From NCBI GenBank assembly GCA_002591625.1, contig PCDB01000001.1:6232-22803 (forward strand): a DNA stretch of 16,572 nucleotides. Direction: 5' to 3'. Below, in pieces: positions 1-8,081 of this stretch. The stretch is from Porticoccaceae bacterium (GTDB lineage: Bacteria > Pseudomonadota > Gammaproteobacteria > Pseudomonadales > Porticoccaceae). A program made the translations under genes and the position numbers. Within the stretch, counting starts at the first letter, position 1, and every line of letters starts with the position of its first letter. Under the pieces are notes generated by a model. The model was given only the letters and a program-made list of their open reading frames with translations. It had not been told where the DNA came from and did not search any database.

Positions 1-1
1 G

Positions 2-1273
2 GAGCGGTTGGATCTTATTTCCTCAATAGAAAAAGTGCCTCAGGATATGAGTATTATCCGAATTCGCTCAAACGCCAATGCCTCAATGAAATCTGATGCC
101 TGGAATGACGTTTTGGCGGCTCATAAGGACACTGAGATGCCTCCATCGGTGATTCAAGCAGACGACGACGCCACAATTATTTACACGTCGGGCACTACAG
201 GATATCCAAAGGGCGTTGTATCAACGCACCGGGGCATTATCCATGCATTACTCTCATGGGAACTTGATGCTGAAATCAGAACTTATACTGGGACATATGA
301 GCACCCCGCGCCGGGGTATCAAGAGTGTTTTCTTCTTACGGTACCACTTTTTCATGTCTCTGGATCCCATGTAGCCATGCTCGCGTCTCTGAGGCTTCAG
401 CGAAAAATGGTTTGCATGCACAAGTGGGATGTGGAAAAAGCAATGGCCCTGATTGAACAGGAACGCGTGACAGTTCTTACTGCAGCACCCGCAATTACAA
501 ACGACGTTATACATGCTGATGACTCGTCCAAATTTGACCTCTCCAGCCTATTGGTTCTTGGGGGTGGGGGTGCTCATAGGCCTCCCGAGCAGGTTCAGGG
601 AATTGCCGGATTTAAGGAAACGATAGCTCCAGGCACAGGATGGGGGATGACCGAGACCAATGCAATAGGAGCTGGTATTTTGGGACAGGATTACGTCCAT
701 CGACCATCCAGTTGCGGACAATGCTCCGCCGTGCTTGAAATGCGGGTCATTGATGAGGCCGGGAACAAACTTCTTTCGGGGGAGCCGGGTGAATTGCAAG
801 TCAAAGGCACCTCCATGTTTCGTGGCTACTGGGAGCGACCAGAGTCTGACAAGGCGTGCTTTGATGGCGACTGGTTCAGGACTGGCGATACGGCCATTAT
901 CGATTGGGAAGGATTTGTGCACATTGTTGATCGAATCAAAGACCTCATCATTCGCGGTGGGGAAAATATCGCATGCAGCGCTATCGAGGCAGCTCTGAAC
1001 CAACATCCACTGGTGAAGGAAGCCTGCGCATATGGCCTTCCGGATGAGAGGCTAGGAGAAAAAGTTGGCGCAACCGTTTCGGTGCTAAGCCCCGTCGCAA
1101 CAGTCGATTTGGAAGAATTTTTAACCGGTAAGTTAGCGCGGTTCGAGATGCCAAGCTACATCATTCAAACACAACAACCGCTGCCCCGCGGAGCCTCAGG
1201 CAAGATAGTAAAACGCCTTATAAAAGCTGATGCGATTAAAAAGCTTAACCAAGGAGCTATTGGACCCAGTTGA
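2..1273 (+). CDS. Acyl-CoA synthetase (AMP-binding), 5'-truncated by window edge
   Basis: Class I adenylate-forming enzyme that would activate a carboxylic acid to its CoA thioester through an acyl-adenylate. The frame is open to the left edge, so the N-terminal part (perhaps 150-200 residues by comparison with the family) lies outside; the TTG at 8 is not a convincing start. Counting from that TTG, visible motifs are the P-loop YTSGTTGYPKG (residues 59-69), GWGMTET (211-217), RTGD (291-294), the hinge region DRIKDLIIRGGEN (308-320) and the canonical C-terminal catalytic lysine in PRGASGKI (K399). It closely resembles the second synthetase at 3947-5686, sharing a distinctive HRG...ALLSW, a MHKW segment and an RPP..QV stretch, so the two are probably paralogues. 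It converges on the sulfatase gene with an 11-bp gap. Family assignment is firm; the acid substrate is unknown. Confidence 0.93.
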   Translation, partial: ERLDLISSIEKVPQDMSIIRIRSNANASMKSDAWNDVLAAHKDTEMPPSVIQADDDATIIYTSGTTGYPKGVVSTHRGIIHALLSWELDAEIRTYTGTYEHPAPGYQECFLLTVPLFHVSGSHVAMLASLRLQRKMVCMHKWDVEKAMALIEQERVTVLTAAPAITNDVIHADDSSKFDLSSLLVLGGGGAHRPPEQVQGIAGFKETIAPGTGWGMTETNAIGAGILGQDYVHRPSSCGQCSAVLEMRVIDEAGNKLLSGEPGELQVKGTSMFRGYWERPESDKACFDGDWFRTGDTAIIDWEGFVHIVDRIKDLIIRGGENIACSAIEAALNQHPLVKEACAYGLPDERLGEKVGATVSVLSPVATVDLEEFLTGKLARFEMPSYIIQTQQPLPRGASGKIVKRLIKADAIKKLNQGAIGPS

Positions 1274-1277
1274 TTTT

Positions 1278-1316
1278 TTAGGCCTTAGGGGAGAACCCTA
1301 ACCTCTGAGAGCCTAA
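1278..1316. terminator. Nested inverted repeat between convergent genes, possible terminator
   Basis: An outer stem TTAGGC (1278-1283) pairs with GCCTAA (1311-1316), and an inner perfect stem TTAGGG (1285-1290) pairs with CCCTAA (1296-1301) around a 5-nt loop. It spans the 11-bp gap between the convergent synthetase and sulfatase genes and covers the sulfatase stop codon. No T-run follows the hairpin in either direction (a T-run on the plus strand precedes it), so it is not a canonical intrinsic terminator. It may be an RNA 3'-end stabilising or bidirectional stop element. Confidence 0.3.
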
Positions 1317-2934
1317 CTTCCTCAGCCCACTCTTTCATCCGCATCTCTCGCCGCTCAGTAACTACCGGTTCCTCATCCCGTCCTGAGGGGAGCACCTCGC
1401 CCTCGGGGTAGTCCGCGCCTAACGCGCTTCTGCTAACCGACACGCTCCAGCTAGCAAGCTGCTGACGCATTCGATCCGCCACCTCAGGGTAAAGCTCTAT
1501 AAGGTTATATTCCTCTCCGGGGTCACCAATAACGTTGTAGAGCTCGAAAGGTCCAGTGACAAGCTCGCCATCGACTAATAAAACATTTTGGAGTAACTTC
1601 CAGTCGTTATCTAACCATGCGCGACCGTCATTTGCCCTGAATTCAAGAGGCTTGTCCCTTCGCGGGATTTCGTTTTCGAACACGTCTGCAATGGAGATCC
1701 CATCATGCACTCTGTTAATAGAGTTGGGTGCCAGTCGCGCAACATCTATCATCGTAGGAAATATATCTACTGTGCCGGAAGGGAAGTTTGAGACTCGAGG
1801 CCTAATACGCTTGGGCCACTCAACGATGGTGGGCACACGCAACCCTCCCTCATAGAAATCTTTTTTAAAACCCCGAAGGTGGCCACCGCTATCAGGATCC
1901 ACTCCCCTGTAGCAACCAAAAAGTTCCCTAGCCTCAAGGCTGGTTAGATCATAGTCGATCTCATCACTACAGTTCGACGGGTACTCGATCGAGTCCCGAA
2001 CCAACTCCCCATCCTCTCGTTCTATAAACGTAATGCGGGTGTCTACATCTGGCGTTCCTCCATTGTCACTTGTAAACCAAACAAGTGTGTTATCTGCGAT
2101 CCCCATATCTCTGAGCCCTTGTCTTAGGTTTCCGATTGAACGATCCATTGCGACAATTTCTCCAAGCATATTTGCAGAGGTTCGGTCGACCTTCCCAAGA
2201 AATGGTTTAATATCTGCCTCGGAAGCTTCCCATGGCCCATGCGGTGCAGAGTACCAGATCACTACAAAAACAGGCTTCTTGATCGCCACCTGCTCAGATA
2301 TATACTTTAGCGCCTCCTCCACAAGAACCTCTGAGCCATCCCCTTCAAAGCGCTCAATCACACCATTGCGGCTGAGTTCATGCTCTCCGCTGTCTAAGTC
2401 GAATATATCAAACCCGTTGGTATTGCTAAGCCAGAAGTCGAAACCCAACTTTCCAGGGCCATGCGGGTCATCTGCGGATAGCGGATGCTCTGAAGCACTA
2501 AACCTTGTTTTATTAAGATGCCACTTGCCAAAATGAGCCGTGGCGTAACCCGCGTCTTGGAAGGCGCTGGACAACATTTTTTCTTGCTTGTTTATGTATT
2601 GACCGACCCGAAACGCTCCAGTTCGGTCATTGGTTCTGCCTGTCAAAACTGTTGCCCTAGTAGGCGTGCAGCTTGGTGCACCGGCATAAAACCGATCCAT
2701 GCGGAGCCCGTTCAGGGCCATAGCATCAAGGTTCGGAGTCTTCATGATAGGGTAACCATAATACCCCGTTTGCGCCCAACCCATATCATCAGCCATTAAC
2801 AAGATAACATTTGGCTTGGCGTTTTTATGCGTTTGACATCCTTCCGAAAGCAGCATGGCTGAGCATACCAGAACAATCCTGACCGTAGTCCAGATTTTGA
2901 GGATACTAATCTTTCGACCTCGGAGGTTAATCAT
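1285..2934 (-). CDS. Secreted/lipoprotein sulfatase (formylglycine type)
   Basis: Type I sulfatase of 549 residues that would hydrolyse a sulfate ester outside the cytoplasm. The N-terminus has a basic stretch, a hydrophobic core (about residues 15-30) and a Cys33 in LLSEGC, suggesting export and possibly lipidation, although the lipobox is imperfect. Active-site features are all present: metal-binding DD (49-50), the formylglycine signature CTPTRATVLTGR starting at Cys89 (a C-x-P-x-R site needing a maturation enzyme not found here), GKWH (136-139), SAPHGPW (H232), TSDNGG (D290, N291) and LRGFKK...EGG (K357). A stretch of about 50 residues (296-350) between the DNGG and LRG motifs is longer and more acidic than usual and holds two cysteines (C322, C341). 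The start is supported by AAGGAG 7 nt upstream of the ATG. It is the last gene of the minus-strand operon, 89 bp after the kinase. Substrate unknown. Confidence 0.93.
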   Translation of the reverse strand: MINLRGRKISILKIWTTVRIVLVCSAMLLSEGCQTHKNAKPNVILLMADDMGWAQTGYYGYPIMKTPNLDAMALNGLRMDRFYAGAPSCTPTRATVLTGRTNDRTGAFRVGQYINKQEKMLSSAFQDAGYATAHFGKWHLNKTRFSASEHPLSADDPHGPGKLGFDFWLSNTNGFDIFDLDSGEHELSRNGVIERFEGDGSEVLVEEALKYISEQVAIKKPVFVVIWYSAPHGPWEASEADIKPFLGKVDRTSANMLGEIVAMDRSIGNLRQGLRDMGIADNTLVWFTSDNGGTPDVDTRITFIEREDGELVRDSIEYPSNCSDEIDYDLTSLEARELFGCYRGVDPDSGGHLRGFKKDFYEGGLRVPTIVEWPKRIRPRVSNFPSGTVDIFPTMIDVARLAPNSINRVHDGISIADVFENEIPRRDKPLEFRANDGRAWLDNDWKLLQNVLLVDGELVTGPFELYNVIGDPGEEYNLIELYPEVADRMRQQLASWSVSVSRSALGADYPEGEVLPSGRDEEPVVTERREMRMKEWAEEVRLSEVRVLP

Positions 2935-3023
2935 GAGACGGCTCCTTAAAAATCATCACAAAACAAGTCGCGATAAATCCCACGGAAAGTAGCGTTTTCT
3001 TGAGGCATTTTTATCCAAAAGCA

Positions 3024-3914
3024 TCAAGATTGATCCCCGCAGATTTCTAGCTCACGCTTGTAGGGAATAGACGCTGACGCGCCTGCGCGCTGGACGCAGA
3101 TCGATGCTGCCTTGCATGCGGTCTTGAGACAAGTCGCAATACTAGCACCGCAAGCAAGCTCCGCAAGAAAGTAACCGATAAAAGTATCGCCTGCTCCCGT
3201 CGTATCAATAGCCCGCGCTGGGAAGGCATCCGCACATATTGTCTGATGGGTGTCCTGATACACGGCGCCCTCGGAACCAAGCGTCAATATGACTTTAACA
3301 TTGGTGTATTTCTCTCCCAACGTTTCCAGTATTTTTGAGACATTGTCTTCCGAGGTCAGCGCAGTGGCCTCGGTCTGGTTTAGGATCAGGTAATCAACAT
3401 TCTGCAAAGGATACTCAAACACATCTCGTGACATCGGAGCAGGGTTAAACACGATAGTTAGGCCTTTCTCAGCTGCATGACTAATGATCTTAGGGAGGTC
3501 ATTAATCTCGTTTTGAAGCAGGACCATATCACCGGGGTCCGCACCATCAAATACGGAGTCAATCATGTCTGGGGCATTGCATTGATTTGCCCCGCCGTGG
3601 AGCAAGATGCAATTTTCTCCAGCGGGATCAACCTGAATTATTGCATGGCCACTGGGTTGATCTACCTCAAACACGGACGATACGTCCACCCCGTCATCAA
3701 TCAAGACATTTCTGAGCATCGCTCCATCCGCGCCTATACTGCCGGCGTGGCTTACGGTTGCACCCGCTCTGGCGAGCGCAATCGACTGATTCAACCCCTT
3801 TCCACCGACAAATTTCTGATACGCTTGGCTTGCAATCGTCTCACCCGGCTTAACAAACTGTTCCACGCTGTAAACATGATCGACATTCAGAGAACCGAAG
3901 TTAATAACGCGCAT
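3024..3914 (-). CDS. PfkB-family sugar kinase, ribokinase-like
   Basis: Cytoplasmic ATP-dependent kinase of the ribokinase/PfkB superfamily, 296 residues from the chosen ATG. The N-terminus has the beta-strand and substrate motif FGSLNVDHVY followed by KPGETI, then the signature VGGKGLNQSIALARAG (from about residue 36), the NQTEA segment, and the C-terminal signature DTTGAGDTF with the catalytic base Asp243. The ending (AGAS.SIP) is typical of ribokinases. An in-frame TTG at 3950 would add 12 residues and overlap the upstream stop, but the ATG at 3914 has an AAGGA about 10 nt upstream and begins exactly where the family begins. It sits 32 bp behind the acyl-CoA synthetase gene in the same operon. 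Ribose is the natural guess, and a nucleoside hydrolase nearby could supply it, but adenosine, fructose or deoxyribose cannot be excluded. Confidence 0.88.
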   Translation of the reverse strand: MRVINFGSLNVDHVYSVEQFVKPGETIASQAYQKFVGGKGLNQSIALARAGATVSHAGSIGADGAMLRNVLIDDGVDVSSVFEVDQPSGHAIIQVDPAGENCILLHGGANQCNAPDMIDSVFDGADPGDMVLLQNEINDLPKIISHAAEKGLTIVFNPAPMSRDVFEYPLQNVDYLILNQTEATALTSEDNVSKILETLGEKYTNVKVILTLGSEGAVYQDTHQTICADAFPARAIDTTGAGDTFIGYFLAELACGASIATCLKTACKAASICVQRAGASASIPYKRELEICGDQS

Positions 3915-3946
3915 AGGTATCTGATCCTTTTTATACTGAAATTTTG

Positions 3947-5686
3947 TCAATTACCCGGTTCACTGGCAACCTTTCCCTCCAGGCAGCTCGACCGCAGTGC
4001 TCGACGATCTATTTTCTCGGATCCTCCTCGCGGCAGGCTTTTATCCGAAAACCAAACTCTATCGGGTATCTTGAAGGCTGCTAAATGCGAGCTCAAAAAC
4101 TCCTTAACACCCTCACCCGATATTTTTGCTCCTTTACGGAGATAAACGCAAGCACCAACGGTCTCGCCCAACCTACTGTCGGGTATGGAAAATACTGCGG
4201 CCTCTGCGATGTCAGGATGAACGTGGAGGGCTGCATGAACCTCGGAGCAAGAGATGTTCTCTCCCCCGCGAATCACCATATCCTTCTTGCGGTCCACCAT
4301 GAAAATGATTTCTTCATCGTTGACCCGAACTAAGTCGCCCGTATGAAGCCACCCATCTCGCAGCACTTTCGCAGTTTCTTCCATCTGATTAAGGTAACAC
4401 CGCATGTTGGTCACACTTTTAATCACGAGTTCCCCAACCTCCCCCCGGGGTACATCTCTTCCCTGCTCATCCACTACTCTCATCTCCTGAAGAGGCGGCT
4501 GAAGGCGGCCTGAAGAGTCAGGATACTTGATGTATTCTGGACCCCGGGCACTTATCCCGAGCCCGCCGGTCTCGGTCATCCCCCAACCATTTCCTGGGAG
4601 CGCATGAGGAATGCTCTTCGCTAGGAGATCAACTTGGGCTGGCGGTCGCTTGGAGCCACCAGAGTCGACCCGCCTGAGATATTGAAGCGAACTCCCCATG
4701 TCGGCCGCCGCCTCTATCAATTCCGCCGTCATAGTGGGAACACCCGAGAAATGAGAAACCTTTTCTTTGTCCACTAGTTCCACCGCTCGCCGGGCATTCC
4801 ACTTATGCATTATGACTAACTTCAGCCCTGCCCAGAGGCACATTAAAAACCCTGCAACTGAGCCAGAAATATGAAAAAAAGGAGTTGTTACTATTTTACA
4901 ACCCTGATAGGCATTGCCATCGCTGTCAATATTAGCCCCCGGCACCTCGTCGCCAGTGACTTCATAAACTCGGGCCATAAAAAACCAAGACTGCAGTGCG
5001 CAAGTCATTCCGCGGTGGGTTAGCACAACGCCCTTGGGGTGGCCGGAGGATCCAGAGGTATACATAACTGCAAAATCATCATCTGGTTCGATATCCACCG
5101 AGGGCGAAAAACTCTCGGGCCCCTCATCCATATGGCCCCAGAACGCAGGAATTTTTTCTGTACGCGGCCCTCTAACCGTGGCAAATTCGACACCAAGTTT
5201 GCCTGCGAAAGGCTTCAAAAGCTCCGCTCTTGCGGCATCCACAAACGCCAATTTTGCATCACAATCCCTAAAGGCATGCTCAAGTTCACGGCTGGTCCAC
5301 CAGCTATTCAAGAAAACTGTGACCGCCCCAACGGACGCGAGCGCCATGAAGAGCATTGGATACTCGGGTAGGTTGCGCATCAATAGCGCAACTCTGTCTC
5401 CTGGCTTCACGCCATATACCTCGACAAGCACATGAGCAAGTCGATGGGTTCGCCGATAAACATCGGCAAAGGTGTAGCGCTCTTCCTCATAGACAACGAA
5501 ATCTGCGTCACCGTATGCGATACAAAGATCAAGGACGTCGCGCAGGTTTTTGGGGCCATTTTTGAATACCTTGAAGGGCGTACCCCTGATAACCTCATCG
5601 GTCAGCAGATATTTTTCTTCACTGGTCGAGATTTCTTGAATGGCCGAATTTATTGTTGCTATCGACAAAGGCGTCCTGTCAGCCAC
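3947..5686 (-). CDS. Acyl-CoA synthetase (AMP-binding), full length
   Basis: Full-length class I adenylate-forming ligase (579 residues) expected to convert a carboxylic acid to acyl-CoA with ATP. Domains run N-terminal adenylation (about 1-460) then the small C-terminal lid. Motifs: P-loop YTSGSSGHPKG (209-219), FFHISGS (270-276), GWGMTETGG (367-375), HTGD (448-451) and hinge DRKKDMVIRGGEN (465-477). The C-terminal A10 motif reads LPRGGSEKIDR: the catalytic lysine (K558) is kept, but the usual Gly before it is Glu, unlike the paralogue at 2-1273, which has GK. The start is GTG, overlapping the stop of the upstream MFS gene by 8 nt with AGAGG upstream, which suggests translational coupling. 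It precedes the PfkB kinase gene. Likely one of two entry points for acids into the acyl-CoA pathway of this locus; the substrate is unknown. Confidence 0.94.
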   Translation of the reverse strand: MADRTPLSIATINSAIQEISTSEEKYLLTDEVIRGTPFKVFKNGPKNLRDVLDLCIAYGDADFVVYEEERYTFADVYRRTHRLAHVLVEVYGVKPGDRVALLMRNLPEYPMLFMALASVGAVTVFLNSWWTSRELEHAFRDCDAKLAFVDAARAELLKPFAGKLGVEFATVRGPRTEKIPAFWGHMDEGPESFSPSVDIEPDDDFAVMYTSGSSGHPKGVVLTHRGMTCALQSWFFMARVYEVTGDEVPGANIDSDGNAYQGCKIVTTPFFHISGSVAGFLMCLWAGLKLVIMHKWNARRAVELVDKEKVSHFSGVPTMTAELIEAAADMGSSLQYLRRVDSGGSKRPPAQVDLLAKSIPHALPGNGWGMTETGGLGISARGPEYIKYPDSSGRLQPPLQEMRVVDEQGRDVPRGEVGELVIKSVTNMRCYLNQMEETAKVLRDGWLHTGDLVRVNDEEIIFMVDRKKDMVIRGGENISCSEVHAALHVHPDIAEAAVFSIPDSRLGETVGACVYLRKGAKISGEGVKEFLSSHLAAFKIPDRVWFSDKSLPRGGSEKIDRRALRSSCLEGKVASEPGN

Positions 5687-7262
5687 TGCGCCGAGCCTCT
5701 AACTCACTCATTATTTCGACATGTCGCTGCCTGTCGAGGCTATAGAACGACATTATTACAGTGCCCAATAGGTAAATGCCCAAATATACCGGGCCATTCA
5801 TGATAAGAAGCCCATCGAGTGCCTCCGGGGGCAGCGCTCCAATGTCTGCCTCCTCTGGAAAATTGATATACTCGAGGCCAAAACCCGCTATCAAACCACC
5901 AAGCCCGTGAGTGGCCTTGTTGGCAAAGCTCCTTATTGAGAAGACAGTACCTTCAGACCTAGACCCTGATTTAAGTTCATGTTCATCCGATATGTCGACC
6001 AGTTGTGAGTCAATGATGATCAGTGTGACGGGGAAGATCAAATAGGCTAGGAAAAGAGGCCCATAGAATGCAAAAAGAAAGAATGGCGAATCATTAAGCG
6101 GGAACAAATCAAACATTTTCAGAAAATGAGGCAATGACACCATCACGCCGGTATAAGCCGTTGCGACAACAAAGATCGTCTGCTTCTCGAACCTCGCGGA
6201 CAAAAACGCCAATAACGGTATGGCAAAAAATACCCCGGGCAGCTTTGCTACAGCGCCCCAGAACATCTCCTCAGACGTCATCTCAAATACGTATATCATC
6301 GCGTAATGTGCTACCACACCGATAATGCCGAGTCCCACATAAATGGTGAGCATGCTAAGACAAACAGCCAGATAGTTTCGGTTGCGCAACAAGATCGCCA
6401 ACTCACCCATGTGCTTCCGGAAAGTGAGTTCATCCCGATCAGACATGTCGTGAAGAAAAGGTATTTGATCTATGGTTCCAAGCGTACAAACGATGATTGA
6501 AAATAAGATCGTTACTGAGCCGATAGCTGCCAAGAGGAAATATCTCGCCTCATTCAGCAGACCATTCTCAAACTCGGGTGAACTTGGAAAGAGTGCATAG
6601 TACATTAATCCGGTTGTTACCATCGAAAGGATCATCTGTGCGACCGAGTTGTATCCGAAAATGGAGGTTCGCTCGGCATAATCATCCGTAAGCTCAGCAC
6701 CGAGGGCATCATGAGGGATGAGATAGAAGGTCTGTCCCAACCGTAAAAGCACTAGAAAACCCGTAAGCCAGATGAATAAACCAATATCACCAAGCCCTTC
6801 TGCAGGCTGATAAAGGAAGTAAAAAGCAATCGCCATGGGTAAGGCAGACGCAAGCATGAAGGGATGCCGCCTGCCCCACTGACTCCTGAAGCGGTCTGAC
6901 AGCGAGCCTATCAGCGGATCGGAAACGGCATCAAAAATACTGACGATCAAAAATGCTGTCCCGCAAAGAGAGGGAGCAACACCAAGAATCTGGTTATAAA
7001 ATAGAATAGTGGTTAAACCACCGGCAGTGACCACCGCCTCCTGCAGCGATCCCGAGGCGAAAAGCAACTTAGTTCGGACCGAGATCTTTCTTCTACGATC
7101 CGAGGCTTCCTCAAGGCTTACATGGCGGTTCCCAAAGATGGAATCCAAAAGCCTCGTCCAAAAAAAACCCTTATTGATTTTTTTAGGTTGATTCTTCCCG
7201 GCCTCGGACTCATCGTCCATGGAAAATTGGCTCTCGTTTTTCCATGAACGCTTTGGCTGCAT
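5679..7262 (-). CDS. GPH-family MFS symporter (sugar/glycoside:cation type)
   Basis: Integral membrane transporter of about 12 transmembrane segments, MFS_2 / glycoside-pentoside-hexuronide:cation symporter family. The diagnostic cytoplasmic signature DAVSDPLIGSLSDR followed by WGRRHPF occupies residues 111-135, and a second family signature R.EG..FS...F..K lies at 435-449. Hydrophobic segments alternate through residues 66-510. The N-terminal 60 residues are hydrophilic. The start is uncertain: the ATG at 7262 overlaps the upstream hydratase gene by 53 nt, whereas the internal ATG at 7220 overlaps by only 11 nt and would give 513 residues; neither has a strong ribosome site. Family members move sugars, glycosides, uronides or steroid-like conjugates with a cation, so this is the probable uptake system for the operon's substrate or the sugar it releases (inference). 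Confidence 0.9.
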   Translation of the reverse strand: MQPKRSWKNESQFSMDDESEAGKNQPKKINKGFFWTRLLDSIFGNRHVSLEEASDRRRKISVRTKLLFASGSLQEAVVTAGGLTTILFYNQILGVAPSLCGTAFLIVSIFDAVSDPLIGSLSDRFRSQWGRRHPFMLASALPMAIAFYFLYQPAEGLGDIGLFIWLTGFLVLLRLGQTFYLIPHDALGAELTDDYAERTSIFGYNSVAQMILSMVTTGLMYYALFPSSPEFENGLLNEARYFLLAAIGSVTILFSIIVCTLGTIDQIPFLHDMSDRDELTFRKHMGELAILLRNRNYLAVCLSMLTIYVGLGIIGVVAHYAMIYVFEMTSEEMFWGAVAKLPGVFFAIPLLAFLSARFEKQTIFVVATAYTGVMVSLPHFLKMFDLFPLNDSPFFLFAFYGPLFLAYLIFPVTLIIIDSQLVDISDEHELKSGSRSEGTVFSIRSFANKATHGLGGLIAGFGLEYINFPEEADIGALPPEALDGLLIMNGPVYLGIYLLGTVIMSFYSLDRQRHVEIMSELEARRSG

Positions 7263-8037
7263 TCTTGTGATCTTCAGTTTGCGCTAGGTGCACATGATGG
7301 GTCGCTTCCAAGTCTAGGCAGTCATCTACATCCCCTGACGCAATGGCCCTGGCAAAATTCTCCTTCATGTACTGATAGGCGATCGTAGGACCATTTGCTA
7401 GTCGATCGGTGATTTCCCTGGTCTTGGCCAAGAGCTCCTCTGGCTCTACAACCCAATTTGTTAGTCCCATGTTGAGCGCCTCTTCAGCCGAAATTCTCTC
7501 TGACAGAAAATAAAGCTCACGAGCTTTAGCCGTTCCCACCAAGTTCGATAGGAAAAGGGTGCCACCATAATCGCCCGAGAATCCAATTCGGGCAAACGCC
7601 GTTGTCAAAATTGCTTTGCTGGACATAATTCGCAGATCGCATGCCAAAGCAAGACCCAAGCCTGCCCCGGCAGCAGCTCCAGGGAGCACAGCGACAGTCG
7701 GTTTTGGCATCTTGTATAGCCTGCCTGAGGTGGCTCTCTGATTAATACGCTGCCGATTAATCGATTGGTCGATTGTCAGTTTTTTACCATCTGCTGAGGG
7801 GGCCGCCATTCCCCTCACATCACCGCCGGCGCAGAAACCCTTTCCGGCCCCGGTCAAAACTAAACATCGAACCTCATTACTAGACTCGGCCAAAGCAAGT
7901 TGCTCAGCCAATGCATTACACATCTCTCGAGACATCGCGTTGCGAGCCTCGGGACGATTGAGCGTTAAAGTCAGAACGTTATCCTCGAAGGATGCGAGCA
8001 AGTGGTCTGTTCCGGTATCAAGAATTTCTGCGGACAT
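7210..8037 (-). CDS. Enoyl-CoA hydratase/isomerase-family protein, hydratase glutamates absent
   Basis: Crotonase-fold protein of 275 residues acting on an acyl-CoA thioester. The oxyanion-hole elements are present: GKGFCAGGD (65-73) and PGAAAGAGLG (119-128). Compared by eye with rat mitochondrial enoyl-CoA hydratase, both catalytic glutamates are replaced, by Gly128 and Phe148. Asp156, in IGFSGDYGG, falls where PaaG-type isomerases carry Asp (IGL.PDSGG). This argues for an isomerase or other crotonase chemistry rather than simple hydration. It has a good GAGGA 5 nt before the ATG, follows the VOC gene by 44 bp, and overlaps the MFS gene start. Superfamily is certain; reaction and substrate are open, and automated names such as enoyl-CoA hydratase may mislead. 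Confidence 0.92.
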   Translation of the reverse strand: MSAEILDTGTDHLLASFEDNVLTLTLNRPEARNAMSREMCNALAEQLALAESSNEVRCLVLTGAGKGFCAGGDVRGMAAPSADGKKLTIDQSINRQRINQRATSGRLYKMPKPTVAVLPGAAAGAGLGLALACDLRIMSSKAILTTAFARIGFSGDYGGTLFLSNLVGTAKARELYFLSERISAEEALNMGLTNWVVEPEELLAKTREITDRLANGPTIAYQYMKENFARAIASGDVDDCLDLEATHHVHLAQTEDHKNAAKAFMEKREPIFHGR

Positions 8038-8081
8038 ATTTTCCTCTTTTGTAGTGGGTGAGTTCTAAGTCAGTATATCGG

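Noticed and set aside
548..1006. 152-codon minus-strand open frame
   Set aside because: Antisense to the first acyl-CoA synthetase across its GWGMTET and hinge motifs; no domain seen.
2033..2536. 167-codon plus-strand open frame
   Set aside because: Antisense to the sulfatase catalytic region, including the DNGG and APHG motifs; Ser/Pro-rich shadow.
3477..4145. 222-codon plus-strand open frame
   Set aside because: It lies antisense to the PfkB kinase and the end of the acyl-CoA synthetase, whose motifs are unambiguous; its translation shows no recognisable domain.
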